Source: Hirudo medicinalis (lineage: Eukaryota; Annelida; Clitellata; Hirudinida; Hirudinidae). Taken from it: a stretch of 42,003 nucleotides of DNA. The position numbers were made by a program, and so were the translations under genes. The notes under the pieces are model-generated. The model was given only the letters and a program-made list of their open reading frames with translations. It ran no database searches and was not told the origin of the DNA. The stretch spans positions 9,294-51,296 of the forward strand of contig MPNW01000599.1 of assembly GCA_011800805.1 (NCBI GenBank), written 5' to 3'. Positions within the stretch are counted from its first letter, which is position 1; each line of letters opens with the position of its first letter. Positions 21,701 to 33,557 of the stretch are shown here, in pieces.

Positions 21701-24154
21701 TCATTGCACACTAAAGGAGCAAAACAGATGAGGATCGAATATGAAAAGACTGCAATAGGCAGGTATGTCTCTGGAGACAGGGTTCAGACGACATTATTAA
21801 AGAAGATGATGAAGATATTTAAAATACGCCCCTACGTCCTCACCTGCGTCTTCTGCGCGAGCGAGATGTTCATAATCATAGGCTTCAACTCGTTCGGGCC
21901 AAAGGTGTTCGAGAACCTCCTGAACATACCTCCGCACGTGTCTGGGATTGTTTTTGGTGAGGCCCCGTCATTTTGTACTTTTTCTTTTGCGAGTTTAACA
22001 GTTTTAAATACTGATTTTATTGAACCGACAAAGCCCAAAAAGATAGCGTTGAGGGATTTTATTTATTTGTCCATGTTTTAATCTGCATTTTGCAATTAAT
22101 AACAAAAAACAACTTCAACGACTCAGGTTTGGTTTTGCTTCCCGCCGGTATGGTGGGAACCATCCTCGGGGGGGTCATCATCCAAAAGTTCCGCTTGCCC
22201 TGTGAGATGATCATCCGCATTCAGACGGTCCTCACCATCACGACTTTGGTGCTCTTGCCATCCCTTCTCATCAACTGCAAACCGGTTCCTTTTGCAGGGA
22301 TCAACACCATGGTGGACAAATTGGCCGATGAAAAGTAAATATTCTCGATTAAGTCTTGTTGATTGTGCGATAACTTCTTGTTGCGTATTGTTGGTCACCA
22401 TCTGACACTCTCCGAAAAGAACCTGACATTCTTAGATGCATGTCGACTTTTGCATGGAGTTTTTTTATTTATTGTTATTTTATTTTATTTATTAATTATG
22501 CATAATTAAAGTCGTCATACTTCTTTTTCTCCCTCTCTGAATTGTTATTCTGTATTTATTAGACATTTTGTGATTTGGCTAAATTTTTAATTTCATGAAA
22601 TTGAAACGAGGTGGATTTATATTACCGTCCAGAAGTTCTAACTCGCCATAATTTCCATGAATATTAATCAAAATTATAACACCTTATTAATTAATTAATT
22701 ATTAAGTCCTCCTAACATCTCAACAGGTTTCTGAGTTCTGTTGATTAATATAAATATTGTTTATAAATATGATTTTATAAACATATTTTTTATTGTTTAT
22801 GAATATAATTTTATAAACATATTTTTTATTGTTTATGAATATAATTTTATAAACATATTTTTTATTGTTTATAAATAAATGTTGTTTCAATCATTCCAGC
22901 AACTTGGACATGACGTGCAATGCCGATTGCATGTGCAACGTGAACGATTATCGGCCAATTTGCGACAAGGATGGAGTGCAACACTTCTCCCCTTGTTTTG
23001 CCGGATGCGGACGGACGGAGTACTCTGAACAATTGAACGTCTACGTAAGGATTTCCATTCGTTTAGAAATGTCGACGACATTGATGCCGACGATTCCATT
23101 CACATTCATTCCATTCCACGCAGGAATTATACAATTGCTCCTGCCTGTCGAGTTTTCATCAACCCGGAGTGCCCGACGCTTACGACCGGCCGTGCGAAGC
23201 CGAGACGTGCATGCAGGCCATAGTTTTTCTTCTGACTTTTGCGGTCGTAGTCTTCCTGATGTTCATCTGCTTCACCATGAACATCTCCATCATGCTCAGG
23301 TTGGATTTCTTTACATGTATTTTTAATAATTTAAATTTGAATGTATTAATTATTCTATTTTTCACATTTCTCCTGGTCATTCAGCAATGAAATGTAATTA
23401 GAATGAACACAAAATATCACTTGGGTGGGGTTGGTTCAATTTCTGTAGAAACAGCTACCGGAGCACTGGATTATTTTCAATGATGCTCGATCCGAGACAA
23501 TTTTTCTTTCACCAACAAGTTGCATGGTTTCATTTTCTGTTTGTGTAGGAAAGCAACTGAAAGAACTTGTTTTTAAACTGTGAAATGCTTTCCAGTCACA
23601 TGTTTATATTTAGCAACAAATGTTGTTTTATGTGTGTGTATAGTATGTGGAATCACTTCAGATTCTGAGACTTCAGAATCTTCTGGATGAGGAGCCTTAA
23701 AGAATGTTATTGATTTTAGAGTTGTCAGATCAAATCAAGCCACAATTGCCGTTACTGTCCAAGCTTTGGGGACTAAACTCCTAGGTAAGGGGATCGATAT
23801 TTTTCAAGTTTTTAAAGTTCTAACATTTGCAATGCACATTTATTTAGTTACGGTGACAAACCGGCGATAATAACTTTAGGATTTATTCTCAAAGGAACGA
23901 TTCCTGCCCCCTTAATGTTCGGCATGGCCATCGACATGAGTTGTGCCTTGTGGGAAAGCAAGCCCTGCGATTCGGGAGAATCGAAATGTGCCTTCTTCAG
24001 TAACATGTTGTCCAAAAATGTCCTCTTCATCTGCATGCTGCCCAAAGTAATTGCTTGCTTGTCGATGATCGCCCTTAGTGTTATCTACAAACCAAACAAG
24101 AGGCGGAAAGGTGTCATGGAGTCCATATCGCTGAGTGAATTGTCAATATTTTAG
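18775..24154 (+). CDS. organic anion transporting polypeptide (OATP/SLCO family)
   Basis: OATPs are plasma-membrane uptake carriers for amphipathic organic anions, built of 12 membrane spans with a Kazal-type domain in extracellular loop 5. Ten exons: 18775-19148, 20654-20979, 21205-21307, 21511-21632, 21717-21956, 22127-22334, 22900-23044, 23124-23299, 23720-23784, 23880-24154. They total 2034 bases, 677 residues, typical of the family, with all phases compatible. Exon 1 has CGWKPRSLQALNN and the first spans. Exon 4 carries the family signature as DPRWVGNWWLGY (family D-x-RW-I/V-GAWW-x-G). Exons 7-8 form the Cys-rich Kazal loop (about residues 463-530: CNADCMCNV, PICDKDGV, SPCFAGC, NCSC, CEAETC). 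Exons 8-10 give the last spans (ALWESKPCD loop). The first ATG is used; in-frame ATGs at 18793 and 18814 are alternatives. For exon 10 the pyrimidine-richer acceptor at 23847 breaks the frame, so 23879 is chosen. I cannot assign a subfamily. Confidence 0.95.
19395..19545. repeat. diverged tandem duplication, period 86 bp, in SLCO intron 1
   Basis: Two related copies of about 65 bp start near 19398 and 19484. Both contain GATGCTT, then ACTTTTGACCTC, AACTCTTAAG and AGAACTTTTCCA. About 85-90% identical by eye. Function unknown. Confidence 0.7.
20148..20369 (-). CDS. possible nested antisense coding exon in SLCO intron 1, unassigned
   Basis: A minus-strand frame of about 73 codons ends at TAG 20148-20150, with balanced charged and amphipathic composition (REQNKITRAHTSAV, SSLMKLMEQTLKH, KEIFKQIKDLIEIVVSF), unlike the repeat-derived frames. 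It has no ATG; the frame closes upstream at a TAA. A fair acceptor (ctgttttcag) lies near 20396 but leads into that TAA, so the upstream border is unresolved. Predicted helices would fit a small coiled-coil protein. No family is recognised. It could equally be chance or a decayed exon. Confidence 0.2.
   Translation of the reverse strand: MTTIREQNKITRAHTSAVRSSLMKLMEQTLKHRSTNTNIKNANIECNSKEIFKQIKDLIEIVVSFARELWNNA
22760..22867. repeat. 36-bp tandem repeat, three copies, in SLCO intron 6
   Basis: Copies at 22760-22795, 22796-22831 and 22832-22867, nearly identical, AT-rich (core ATTTTATAAACATATTTTTT), plus a partial fourth start. It ends 32 bp before the acceptor of the Kazal-domain exon, so it forms part of the branch-point region. 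Confidence 0.92.
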
Positions 24155-24353
24155 GCCTTCTTTTAGGAAAAGCAGCAATGTAACTTGAATGCATCAAATT
24201 AATGCATTGTGTTGTTGGTATAGGCCATAATTTCTGGTGCATTTCTGATGTTTTGAATGTATTTTGTATTGCAGTATTACATGTAAACTGGTGTCCTCTA
24301 TGTTGTGCATTTTTGCCATTCAAAATTGTGGGAACTTGAAATATTGTATAAAA

Positions 24354-24359
24354 ATTAAA
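24354..24359 (+). terminator. polyadenylation signal of the SLCO gene
   Basis: ATTAAA, the common variant hexamer, lies 200 bases after the stop, followed by T-rich and GT-containing sequence. Confidence 0.55.
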
Positions 24360-26637
24360 GTTATTTTTAAACTTATGCGGCGTTGTATTTTACTGGAAGA
24401 TTATTTGACCCTCGGTGCATATATTTCATGATCAAATTGAAGTTTTTAAGATATTCTTGTGCCTTTACATTGCAAAGCCAATTATAAGAGATTTTTAGCC
24501 TATTAGACTCCTAATGACAGGCAGAGTTTTTTTTTTTTTTTATGCAAAGACAATCAATGTACATTTCAACATGATCTGCTTGCTGAATCTGTTAATGTTT
24601 TTACATTTTTTCGTTTATAATCACGAGTCTAAGGGCATTTTTGTGTATCGTTTGCTTCAGTTTTAGAATTTATTTTTGAGTGACGAAACCGATACTTTCT
24701 TAGACTTAATCTAAGCAATGCTCACCCCGTTTTTCACTTTGACTTTCAAAAAAGGACAGATTACATATGCTTTAAATATTTTGTTAATTGAATAAATATG
24801 GATTAAAAGTCTACATTTAGCATCCTGTGCTACCTTGATGGGTAGTTCAAGAGCTTGTTGGCCAGGTCAAACAGTAAAAGAAGAAAATTTTGGAAGCAAA
24901 ATTGTCTATATGTTTCCTATCTGTCTAACTTAAATGGATAACAGTCTTCCCGATAGATCGTGCCTACCTGGGCTATCCAGAGTAATTCCACTAGGTAATT
25001 TAAGCTTAGATGATATAAACTTGATTGCTTATTGTAATAAACCCGGATTGAGGCTTTTGGTGTTTTCATTCCTGACGCTGTTCATGAAATCTGCCGAAGT
25101 GCGCGGATGCTTCCACGAATGAAAATCCAATGTTATTAGAACGCAATAAATCTCATTTACACTTATCAATCAATTACATTACCTTTGTTGCCACAATAAC
25201 TTAAAAATTTACGGTCGAAAGTCTAACCTAAACTCATTTTCCTGTACATGCTCTGCATAATTAAGACTATGGTCCTGCCATTTAGCCTACCCCTTAGACA
25301 GAATGGCAAAATTATGCCACATCAGAAATTCCGATAACATGTGGGAAATCGCAGTCGACCTGTGATAGTTTGTGAGACTCTCAAGTCTTGGAAATCAAAA
25401 CAGACTAAGACGGGGAAAAATGCGGTGACACACTGGAGAAAAAAGATATTCAGCCCCCACCAACACTAGCAAGACCTGCAACCTAACCAATGAGGTCCAC
25501 TTCCTCCTAACCTCCTCCAAATCTACAAATCTTCTTCTTTTAGCATAAGGTCAGGCCATCCAGATTCCTGACACTAGCAGGGCAAACTCTGCCTCGGGCT
25601 GACATGTCTCCAGAGGATCAGCCAGGAATTTATCTGCTAACTTCATCTAGCTTAAAGACTGGTTTCTCGTCATTATGTCCGCTGGCGGAATAGAAGTAGA
25701 GCCACTTAAACACCACTGTAATTTTCTTGAATTCATGACTTTGAGCGTCGTTAATTAATTCCCCACTAGAGCGAGTTTTAATAACACAAGTTTTTGATGT
25801 TTATTCAGAGGAATTCTGAATCTGAATCGTGTGCAGTTATACGCCAGATGCTCAAGCGGCACCCAGCTCTTGTATTTGAGTACGATATGTTGTAAACTCT
25901 AACGAGTTCTGTTCTGTTAAATTTGTATTTTCTATTTTGCGCCACCCCCTGTTATGGTGCTACCAGGTGCAGCCCGCACCTAGCGACGCCAATGGATTTA
26001 AGAACGCCAACGTGTTTAAACTTAAAAGTGAACACAACACACGTGTGTAAACATTGAAGTCAGTCCCTTAGCAATGTTAGGACAAAGCAGGTTTATCTGC
26101 ACATTTTCGAATGTTGTTCCCGGTTGTATTGCCATTAGCCAACGCGCAGGAGGGAGCACGGACCAGCCAAATCCACCTCATCTATCCAGAAATTAGTTTG
26201 ACACCAATATCCTCCACTGGAGGATTTAGCAAAACTGTAAATCCTTGTCTAGCCCAACTTCAACTAGCTATTCAGGTCAAGGCCTGTTGCTTACTCGACA
26301 GTAATGTTAGCTCAGATCTTATTTGTCAATGGGCATAAGAAAAAAGAAGCTGCCTGAAAAGATAACATTCAAATATGTAAATATATAAAAGAGAACTTCT
26401 GTTGATTTTGATTTTGATTTTTTTATATTTATTTTTTCTTCTCATTGATCTTGTTTGTCTTTAATGTTTCCCTATTGCCCCCGTGCTATTCGATCAATCT
26501 CTTTTTGAAAAGGCGTAAATAGAACAATAGTAATAATAATAATAATCATCATCATCATCATTACTACCCTGATATATATATATATATAGAGGTTAAAATT
26601 CGATTGAAATCTTCGGAAGGTCGGGAAGTCATTCCAG
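24360..26637. other. intergenic region between SLCO and UMPS, possibly with a decayed mobile element
   Basis: No gene can be supported. From about 24,930 to 26,340 the base composition is more balanced than the flanking AT-rich DNA, and there are no microsatellites. Short open pieces occur (24934-25122, 26111-26338), but none shows a domain I know. The change in texture suggests an old insertion, but I saw no terminal repeats or target-site duplication. A short (AAT)n(ATC)n and a TA run occur at 26530-26589, immediately upstream of UMPS. Confidence 0.4.
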
Positions 26638-29600
26638 ATGAGCATGTGTTCAAACGTTGACATCGCGGGGTTGGCTTGCCAGTTGTTCGAAATTGGAGCC
26701 GTGAAGTTTGGTTCATACAAACTCAAGAGCGGGGTTTTGTCTCCAGTTTATTTTGATCTGAGGATCATCGTTTCTCATCCACGTGTCTTGGTAAGACGAT
26801 AATATGATTTTCGAAGAAAGCCGGGAGAGTTTATATAAGCTTTAAACTTTGACTACATTTAATCATTTGAGTATCCAATGAATCTCAACTGAATCGGACT
26901 ATTTTAATCCAGTGGTGATTATAAATGATTTTACTTTGATTTATTTCTTGATTCATATTTCTTAATAAGCTTAAGATGTTACAGCCAAAATATATATCCT
27001 TACTGGTAAATTTCCACAGGTCAAAGTAGCTGAAATACTCGATGAGATATCAAAGAATGCTTCAGCTAAATATAAAAGCATTTGTGGAGTTCCATATACA
27101 GCTCTTCCAATTGCCACTGTAAGTTAATGTATTTGAAAATTATGGAAAGTTTTTTTTTAAATTAGCCAGTAGAGTCATTAAGTTATGAATTACCTTTTGT
27201 GTCCAGCTCATATCAGCTCAAAACAATGTCCCAATGTTGGTGAGGAGAAAGGAAATGAAAGATTATGGCACAAAAAAGTTGATTGAAGGTGAATTTGAAG
27301 AAAATGATGCATGCCTTGTGGTGGAGGACGTGGTTACAACAGGATCGAGTGTGCTCGAGACTGCCCAGGTGGAAATCCTCTTTTGTGCTAATTAACTACT
27401 TGAAATCACTTGTTAGTTGATAGTTTGGCAGATCTCTATTAAATCCATCTCTATGTTTAACCTTCACTCTTCATTTAATTCCAATGCATTTTAATTGTGA
27501 ATAAAATTATTATTTTGAACATTTCTTATTTTGTTATCTTGAACTTTATTTATTGGTATTTACTTTTAATTCTTAAGTTTTTAATATTTCCAGTGCCTAA
27601 TTAGATGAACAACATGTTACATCCTTCTAGGCGAGACAGTCGACATATTTTTATTCGGCTAAAAACATCTTGTTATACTAAACATTAATAATATTAATAT
27701 ATTAATAATAAATCATTAAAATCTAAGAAAATAAATTTAATTTATCAATTATAGAGAATTTTGTTAATTCGTATAATTAAAATAATGCTACCAGGCACTG
27801 AAGAGTGTTGGTGTGTTGGTCCACGATGCTGTTGTACTCCTGGATAGAGAACAGGGTGGCAGAGATAACCTACTCAAGTCTGGCATTCACCTTCACAGGT
27901 TGGTTGCTCTCTTTATTTATTCCTTTATTTATTTGGAAATCTTATTTTTATAGATTAATTAATTATTTAAGCTAATTTCTGGTTAATGTTTTAGAACTAT
28001 TTTGTAGTTGTGTACTAATGGCTCGAATTGAAAGTCTAATGTTAGGAAAATGTGTTTAGCGTCTTCAAGGCCACCGAATTAATGACCATCCTGGAACAGG
28101 CCGGAAAAATCGACAAGGAAACGGTGGCGAAGGTCCGCTCGTTCATTGGTGGGAATCAGGTCAAGCTCGACCAACCAACAGCTGCCCAAGAAGTCAAAGT
28201 ATGTCGTAAGCTTAAGTAGCAACACAATCACACTGCTAATTGTAACTTCTGTTTTGTAAATCAACTGAATTATCTAATGTAATTAATGAAATACAACACG
28301 TTGTTCAAATGAATGTTGTAGATTCTGGATCACCTCACTCGAGCATCTATGGCCTCCCATCCGACCGCCAAAAAGATATTCGAGGTGATGCACAAAAAGA
28401 AGACCAACCTGTGCCTCTCTGCAGACGTCTGCTCTTCTCAAAAACTGCTCGAGGTTTGCTTGATTTTTATGGATAATTGTTTTTTCTCTCAATTCAAAAA
28501 TGCATTAATTTTTGGACATTTTATTAATGACAATGAATTTGTAAATATTCTATAGGCTGTTAATCTTTTATTGACCAGAAGTTTTTAAAACAATTTCTTA
28601 AAATTATGTTTACATTGATTTTATTGATGAGCATTATGAATCTTTATTCATTGTCATCGAGTTAGTTTGAAGATTTATACAATCATAAAATCAATTTCTG
28701 TATTTATTTAATTTGTCATTCGCTCTGACCAGTTGGCCGACTCTGTAGGACCGTTCATCTGCACCCTCAAGACTCACATTGACATTCTCGATGATTTCAC
28801 AGACGATGTCGCCAAGCAGCTTGTTTCCTTGTCGCAGAAGCATGAATTCGTCATCTTCGAGGACAGGTGAGAATGTCATCCCTTTTCGAGTGTATTTCAA
28901 TGAAACAGGACGGAATGCTGATTTCCTACTGGTCTTTGGCACGCTTTCCCGATTATTTCGTTCACGATTGTCGATTTATTATTTGTCGTTTTTTTTCTTG
29001 CAGAAAATTTGCAGACCTCGGACATACCGTTTCGAGGCAGTTTGGCGGAGGTGTTTACAAGATCAGTCGATGGGCTGACTTGATCAATGCCCACATTTTG
29101 CCCGGTCCTGGAATCATCAAGGGCCTTAAAGAGGTTTTATCTTTTTTCTGCATTTAAAACATTCGTTCTTATTTCTTGCTGATTTAAATTATTTTGATGT
29201 TTTATAGAATCACATTTTAAATATTTAGCACCATTATTTAAAAAAAAATCCTTAACCATGCTTTCTCCAAGCAGTGATGATGACAATTGCATCTGATAAC
29301 AATTCTTCTCCACCGGCCTCTCGTGTCTCGTCTCGTTGGAACCTCGCTCGGGGTCTCGTGTCGAGACTGCCTCGGACTCGATGGTCGGGTGCCTCGCTTC
29401 GACCGCGTCCGGGGATGTGCCTCCACGGGTCTCCGAGCGGGCGAGACCTCCGAGACACGGTACGAAGACCGTGGGGAAAGGTTGGACGCATTCGTTGCGT
29501 TCCCAGCCAAATGATGTTTAGTTTTCAACCTGAACTGCAATATTTAATATTTTTATACATTGTTTCTGTAAATTATTGATTCCATCAATGTGATATTTAA

Positions 29601-31084
29601 TGTTATCTCGTTTCAAATGAAAAGGCGAACGTGACGAGCGGCTGTCTGCTCATTGCCGAGATGTCCTCAGAAAAAAACCTGCTCACGTCGGAGTACACGA
29701 AAGGTGCTTTTTGATTTGTTGTTGTTGTCGTGCTTAACTGCAAGTCGTTGTAAACATTCTTGAAGAAAGATTCAACAACTCAAATAAGCTGAGGCTGTGT
29801 TCCTTAATCCTTCTCACTTCACACTAAAACTTTTTTTTTGCTTTTATTCATTTTGTCTTCCTTTGAAAGATCTTGTCAAAAACTAAAGTTTCATCACAGT
29901 TAAAGACATCTTACATTGAAATGCTTTCCTGTTGAGATGCATTTGCAAATTTATTGAAGCTTCTTGTTATTTAAGATTAGACTCACCAAAAAATGATATT
30001 TCTTTTGCTGTATGATTATGCAATTTTACAGCTGCATATTTGTGGGAGGGAGTTTATTCTGATGTGATGCTATAATTCTTTTCAATAACAACATCAAACA
30101 TGAGAATTTATTGGACGCTGTATGTTTGTTTGGCACTCTTCTCACAAATCAGTGTTCAATTTACGAGGATGTGTGAAATAATTGCTCAAATAGTTTAATT
30201 TAAAATACAATTTTTGTTCATTTTAATGTTCGTAATCTTTGAATGTTGTCTGTTGAATCTGTCTCATGTTGCCTGTAACAATGTAAATGTAAATGTATTA
30301 GTAGAAATGATGAAATATTATTATATATTATATAATATTAGCTTAAATGTTTGAAGCCTGATATGTCATCTGTAATACTTTAAAGATTACAGTAATTTCC
30401 TTTTTTGTTGAAAGACTGCCTTCTGAATATTTGAAATTGATTGAATGTGGTGTTCGTCCTCTGTAGTTAAGCTTTTGTAATAAAAGTGAGTCGAATTGCT
30501 GGTCAGTGTTTCCCAAACATTGGTATTCCCACTGCATGTTTGATTTAACCATGGTAAAGCAGTTGGCAGTCAGCTCTCACTCTTCATTTTCTATTATTAC
30601 TTTTTGTCCTTCACCAGTTATTATTGTTCTGTGTACTGCTCTTATGTCGTTACTGTTTGTTTTCAGCTGCAGTGAAAATGGCAGAAGAAAACAAAGACTT
30701 TGTGGTAGGTTTCATCTGCCAGTCGAGGTTGTCCGATGATCCAGGTGTCATCCACTTCACTCCAGGTACGTTTTGCCGCCGCATCGTACGAGTCCTTACT
30801 TGTCGTCTCTTTCATCGACCTAGTTACGATCGAGATCCATCAGGTTGTCAGTCGATAAATTCTACCTCATAATCTTTAACTCAGGGGTTCACCTCAAGAA
30901 CAAGGGTGATGACAAGGGACAGCAATACCTCACTCCCAGCAAATTGGTGGAGGAGAAAAAGGTGGACGTGCTGATAGTCGGTAGAGGAATCGTCGAGTCG
31001 CCAGACCCCGTCGAAACTGCCAGGCTGTATGCCGAGGAAGGCTACAAGGGCTACCTTTCCGTAATGAACCAGTTGCACTGTTGA
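26638..31084 (+). CDS. UMPS: uridine 5'-monophosphate synthase (orotate phosphoribosyltransferase + OMP decarboxylase)
   Basis: UMPS makes UMP in the last two steps of de novo pyrimidine synthesis: orotate plus PRPP to OMP, then decarboxylation. Eleven exons: 26638-26790, 27020-27118, 27207-27368, 27795-27898, 28060-28198, 28322-28453, 28733-28866, 29004-29133, 29625-29703, 30667-30765, 30885-31084. They total 1431 bases, 476 residues (human about 480). The OPRT half (about 1-215) has [33 protein letters not shown] and the PRPP-binding motif [12 protein letters not shown]. The decarboxylase half (about 245-476) has [20 protein letters not shown], the catalytic Asp/Lys/Asp array in [29 protein letters not shown] and VGRGI, all intact. 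The joined gene is complete and looks functional. ATG 26644 has a better context (A at -3) than the in-frame ATG at 26638; either may be used. Cytosolic. Confidence 0.97.
29290..29515. other. GC-rich island inside UMPS intron 8
   Basis: About 225 bp of strongly GC-rich, CpG-rich sequence within an otherwise very AT-rich intron. It contains a perfect hairpin GTCTCG-tgt-CGAGAC at 29353-29367 and a wider inverted repeat, CGTGTCTCG (29322-29330) with CGAGACACG (29451-29459). Frames are open on both strands, but the predicted peptides are Arg/Pro/Ser-rich with no recognisable domain, as expected from GC-rich DNA lacking stop codons. It may be a small foldback or MITE-like insertion, a structured RNA or a regulatory element. 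Origin unknown. Confidence 0.6.
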
Positions 31085-31255
31085 TTCTCTCGACGTTCCT
31101 TCTTCTGGAGTTATTATTAATTGATAGCCTGTTTTTTTATTGTCAAATATGAGTCAGACATTGGAATTTTATTTCTTGTCGCATTTTTGAATCGTTTGAA
31201 ACATAGGACCGATTTATACTTGGCATCGTGTCTTTGTCACAATTTCTGATAAGAC

Positions 31256-31261
31256 ATTAAA
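31256..31261 (+). terminator. polyadenylation signal of UMPS
   Basis: ATTAAA about 170 bases downstream of the UMPS stop codon. Confidence 0.5.
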
Positions 31262-33557
31262 TATATATGCATGTTACGTTACGTTACATTACATTATATT
31301 ACGTTAAATATATATAAGTATGTCACATATACGCTGTATTATGTTATATTTGCGTTATATTAACCGTGACAATTTAGTATTTGTATGCATTGCCATTTCT
31401 TAACAATTATTCAAAATTAATACCTCGAACATATGATTGTCATCGAATATCATATCAGCCCCTGATAGACTGAAGTCTACGCGCCATTAATGATTGTCCT
31501 TTGCGATGAATATTTTTGCCAGACTGGAATATTACAAAGTCCTTAATTGATTTGTGTCTTGTTTTAAGGTTACCAAATAGTTGGTAATTATGCGGTGTTA
31601 TCGTCTTGGTGTTATTGACGTTCGGAGTTGATTGTTGGGTGAATCTGTTGTTGTTGTGAGTCTGTGTGTGTTCAACCATCCGTGATGGTGCCTGATGAAC
31701 TAAGATTCAATTAAATGTTTGCTCTGACGGTTTATTATTTTAATTAGTTTTAGTCATTGTGGTTTTTTTCGCCTAATTAAAATTGCGCCGTAATCGAGTT
31801 TAATTGGGATTAATGTTTGATCGAGTCTTATGGCCTAATAATTATTATTATCCAGCAAAAATTATAAGTTGCCCTTTTCGTCATCACCAGACCAACTGGT
31901 GAAATGGGACATTGATGGTGATTTAACCAAGCCTGATGTTGGGTTCGACGAATAATGCTATTTTATTATCAGATTTCTTGAGCGTTCGCTGAGTGAATTC
32001 AGCACCCAACACGTGCATTTGGGACAGGATGCCCAGCATAAGTCGAAAATATCTTCCTTAAAGATGGGGCCAATTTGAAATAATAATATTGATGATAACG
32101 ATGTGATTGGTCACATTTAACACGGTAATGGACTGCGAATTTGCTTCTGAGAGTGAAATGCATTCACAGGTAACTTAACTCACAACAGATTAAGTAACAA
32201 GCAAAGAACAAATTATGGATCGACCACACGAGTAACAGGCTATGCTTACAAACTTGTACTAATTTTGGAATAGCTGTCAATTGAATTGACTATTGTACCT
32301 AAGGATGAGTGACGCCCCATATTCTCGGCATGATACACTAGCGTAACCACTCACTTCTCGATATTCACTGAAACGCCCACAGAGAAGTACCGAGAAATGT
32401 TTAAAAGTTAATCGACTCAATTAAAATTCTAATCCATCCCATTGGATGTCAAATAATTATATTTGGACAAGCCTCGTTCAAAGCCTGGGCTAATGTCTCA
32501 GACTTTTTATGGAATTTTTGCCTCAGAAGAAAAATTACGGGCTGCGTCTGGTGGCAATTAGCAAGTAATTATGCTAGGTTTATGCAGTTAATTCCCTACC
32601 TTGATAATAACTCTGTATCTGTCACAGCTCAATTGCAAAGCTCTGTTTGCGAAAACTCGGGCCATGCCATTTTGGAGATGATCACAGTTCGACCATGTAT
32701 CAGTTTTAATTTCAGTTTCAAGTAATCGATTAATTTTAAAATTTAAAATTTAAATCATGTTCTGAAGATAAAAAAAAACGAAATAAAAGCTAAAACGACG
32801 CCAAAACAATAAAAGAAAATATAAAAAGGCATTCGAGAGCGAGATAACGTGGATGTTTAGAGATTGGAATGAAGTTACGAAGCTTTGTCTCAGTCATGTT
32901 CGAAAGTGTCAAGGCACGTAAATATGATCCACGGGAAAAGATAAACTACACATCATTGCTGCAAAGATGGCCAAATATCAACAGATGAAAATCTTGGAAA
33001 TGCCACGCGCACACTCCTGCACAAACAGGATCAAGGCTTTCGTCGGGATGGAATGGGTAAGTCATTCGGTGGTTATTCAAGTGGCGACAAACATTGTAAA
33101 CGTATTTTCAACAAAAAACGTTGTGCAGAAAATAAATAAATCATCTGAAGAAATCTCAATTCTCTTAATAGCTCCAAAATTATGAAAAATTTCTATGAAA
33201 CAGTTCCGACTAGCATGCAAAACACACGTGTTGAAAGTAGCAAAAAGGAGACAAATGTCAAAAGTTCTGGTCGCATAACAATGTTAACAATATTAACTAG
33301 AGACATCGCATAATCCCAGATGTAACTAACAATTGCATCACTGTAGCATTATAAATAACAAGATCAAAAGCTTCAAAACGTGAACAAGGTAGAAAGAGAC
33401 AACCAAAAAGGCCCTTAAATGCTGCAACGAACCATTACTGGTGTCACTAGGAGAAGTTTCTGACTGTCGAAAAAGTTCTTTTAAAGCTATTATGCCTTCA
33501 GTTCGCATCCAATCTAAAGTCTTTTTAACCGTGTCAATCTCGGAATCTGACACTTGT
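31262..33557. other. region between convergent UMPS and SPDEF-like genes
   Basis: AT-rich DNA holding both 3' ends. A short ATTACGTTAC-type repeat follows the UMPS polyadenylation signal (31270-31350). The open frames (for example 32967-33185) show no family signature. I see no further gene. Confidence 0.55.

Noticed and set aside
22760..22867. Three regular 36-bp repeats as a CRISPR-like array
   Set aside because: The copies are directly adjacent with no spacers, in a eukaryotic intron. It is a minisatellite.
29238..29540. Open frames in the GC-rich UMPS intron island as a gene
   Set aside because: Several frames on both strands are open because GC-rich DNA has few stops. The peptides are Arg/Pro/Ser-rich with no domain, and the island sits between consistent UMPS splice sites.
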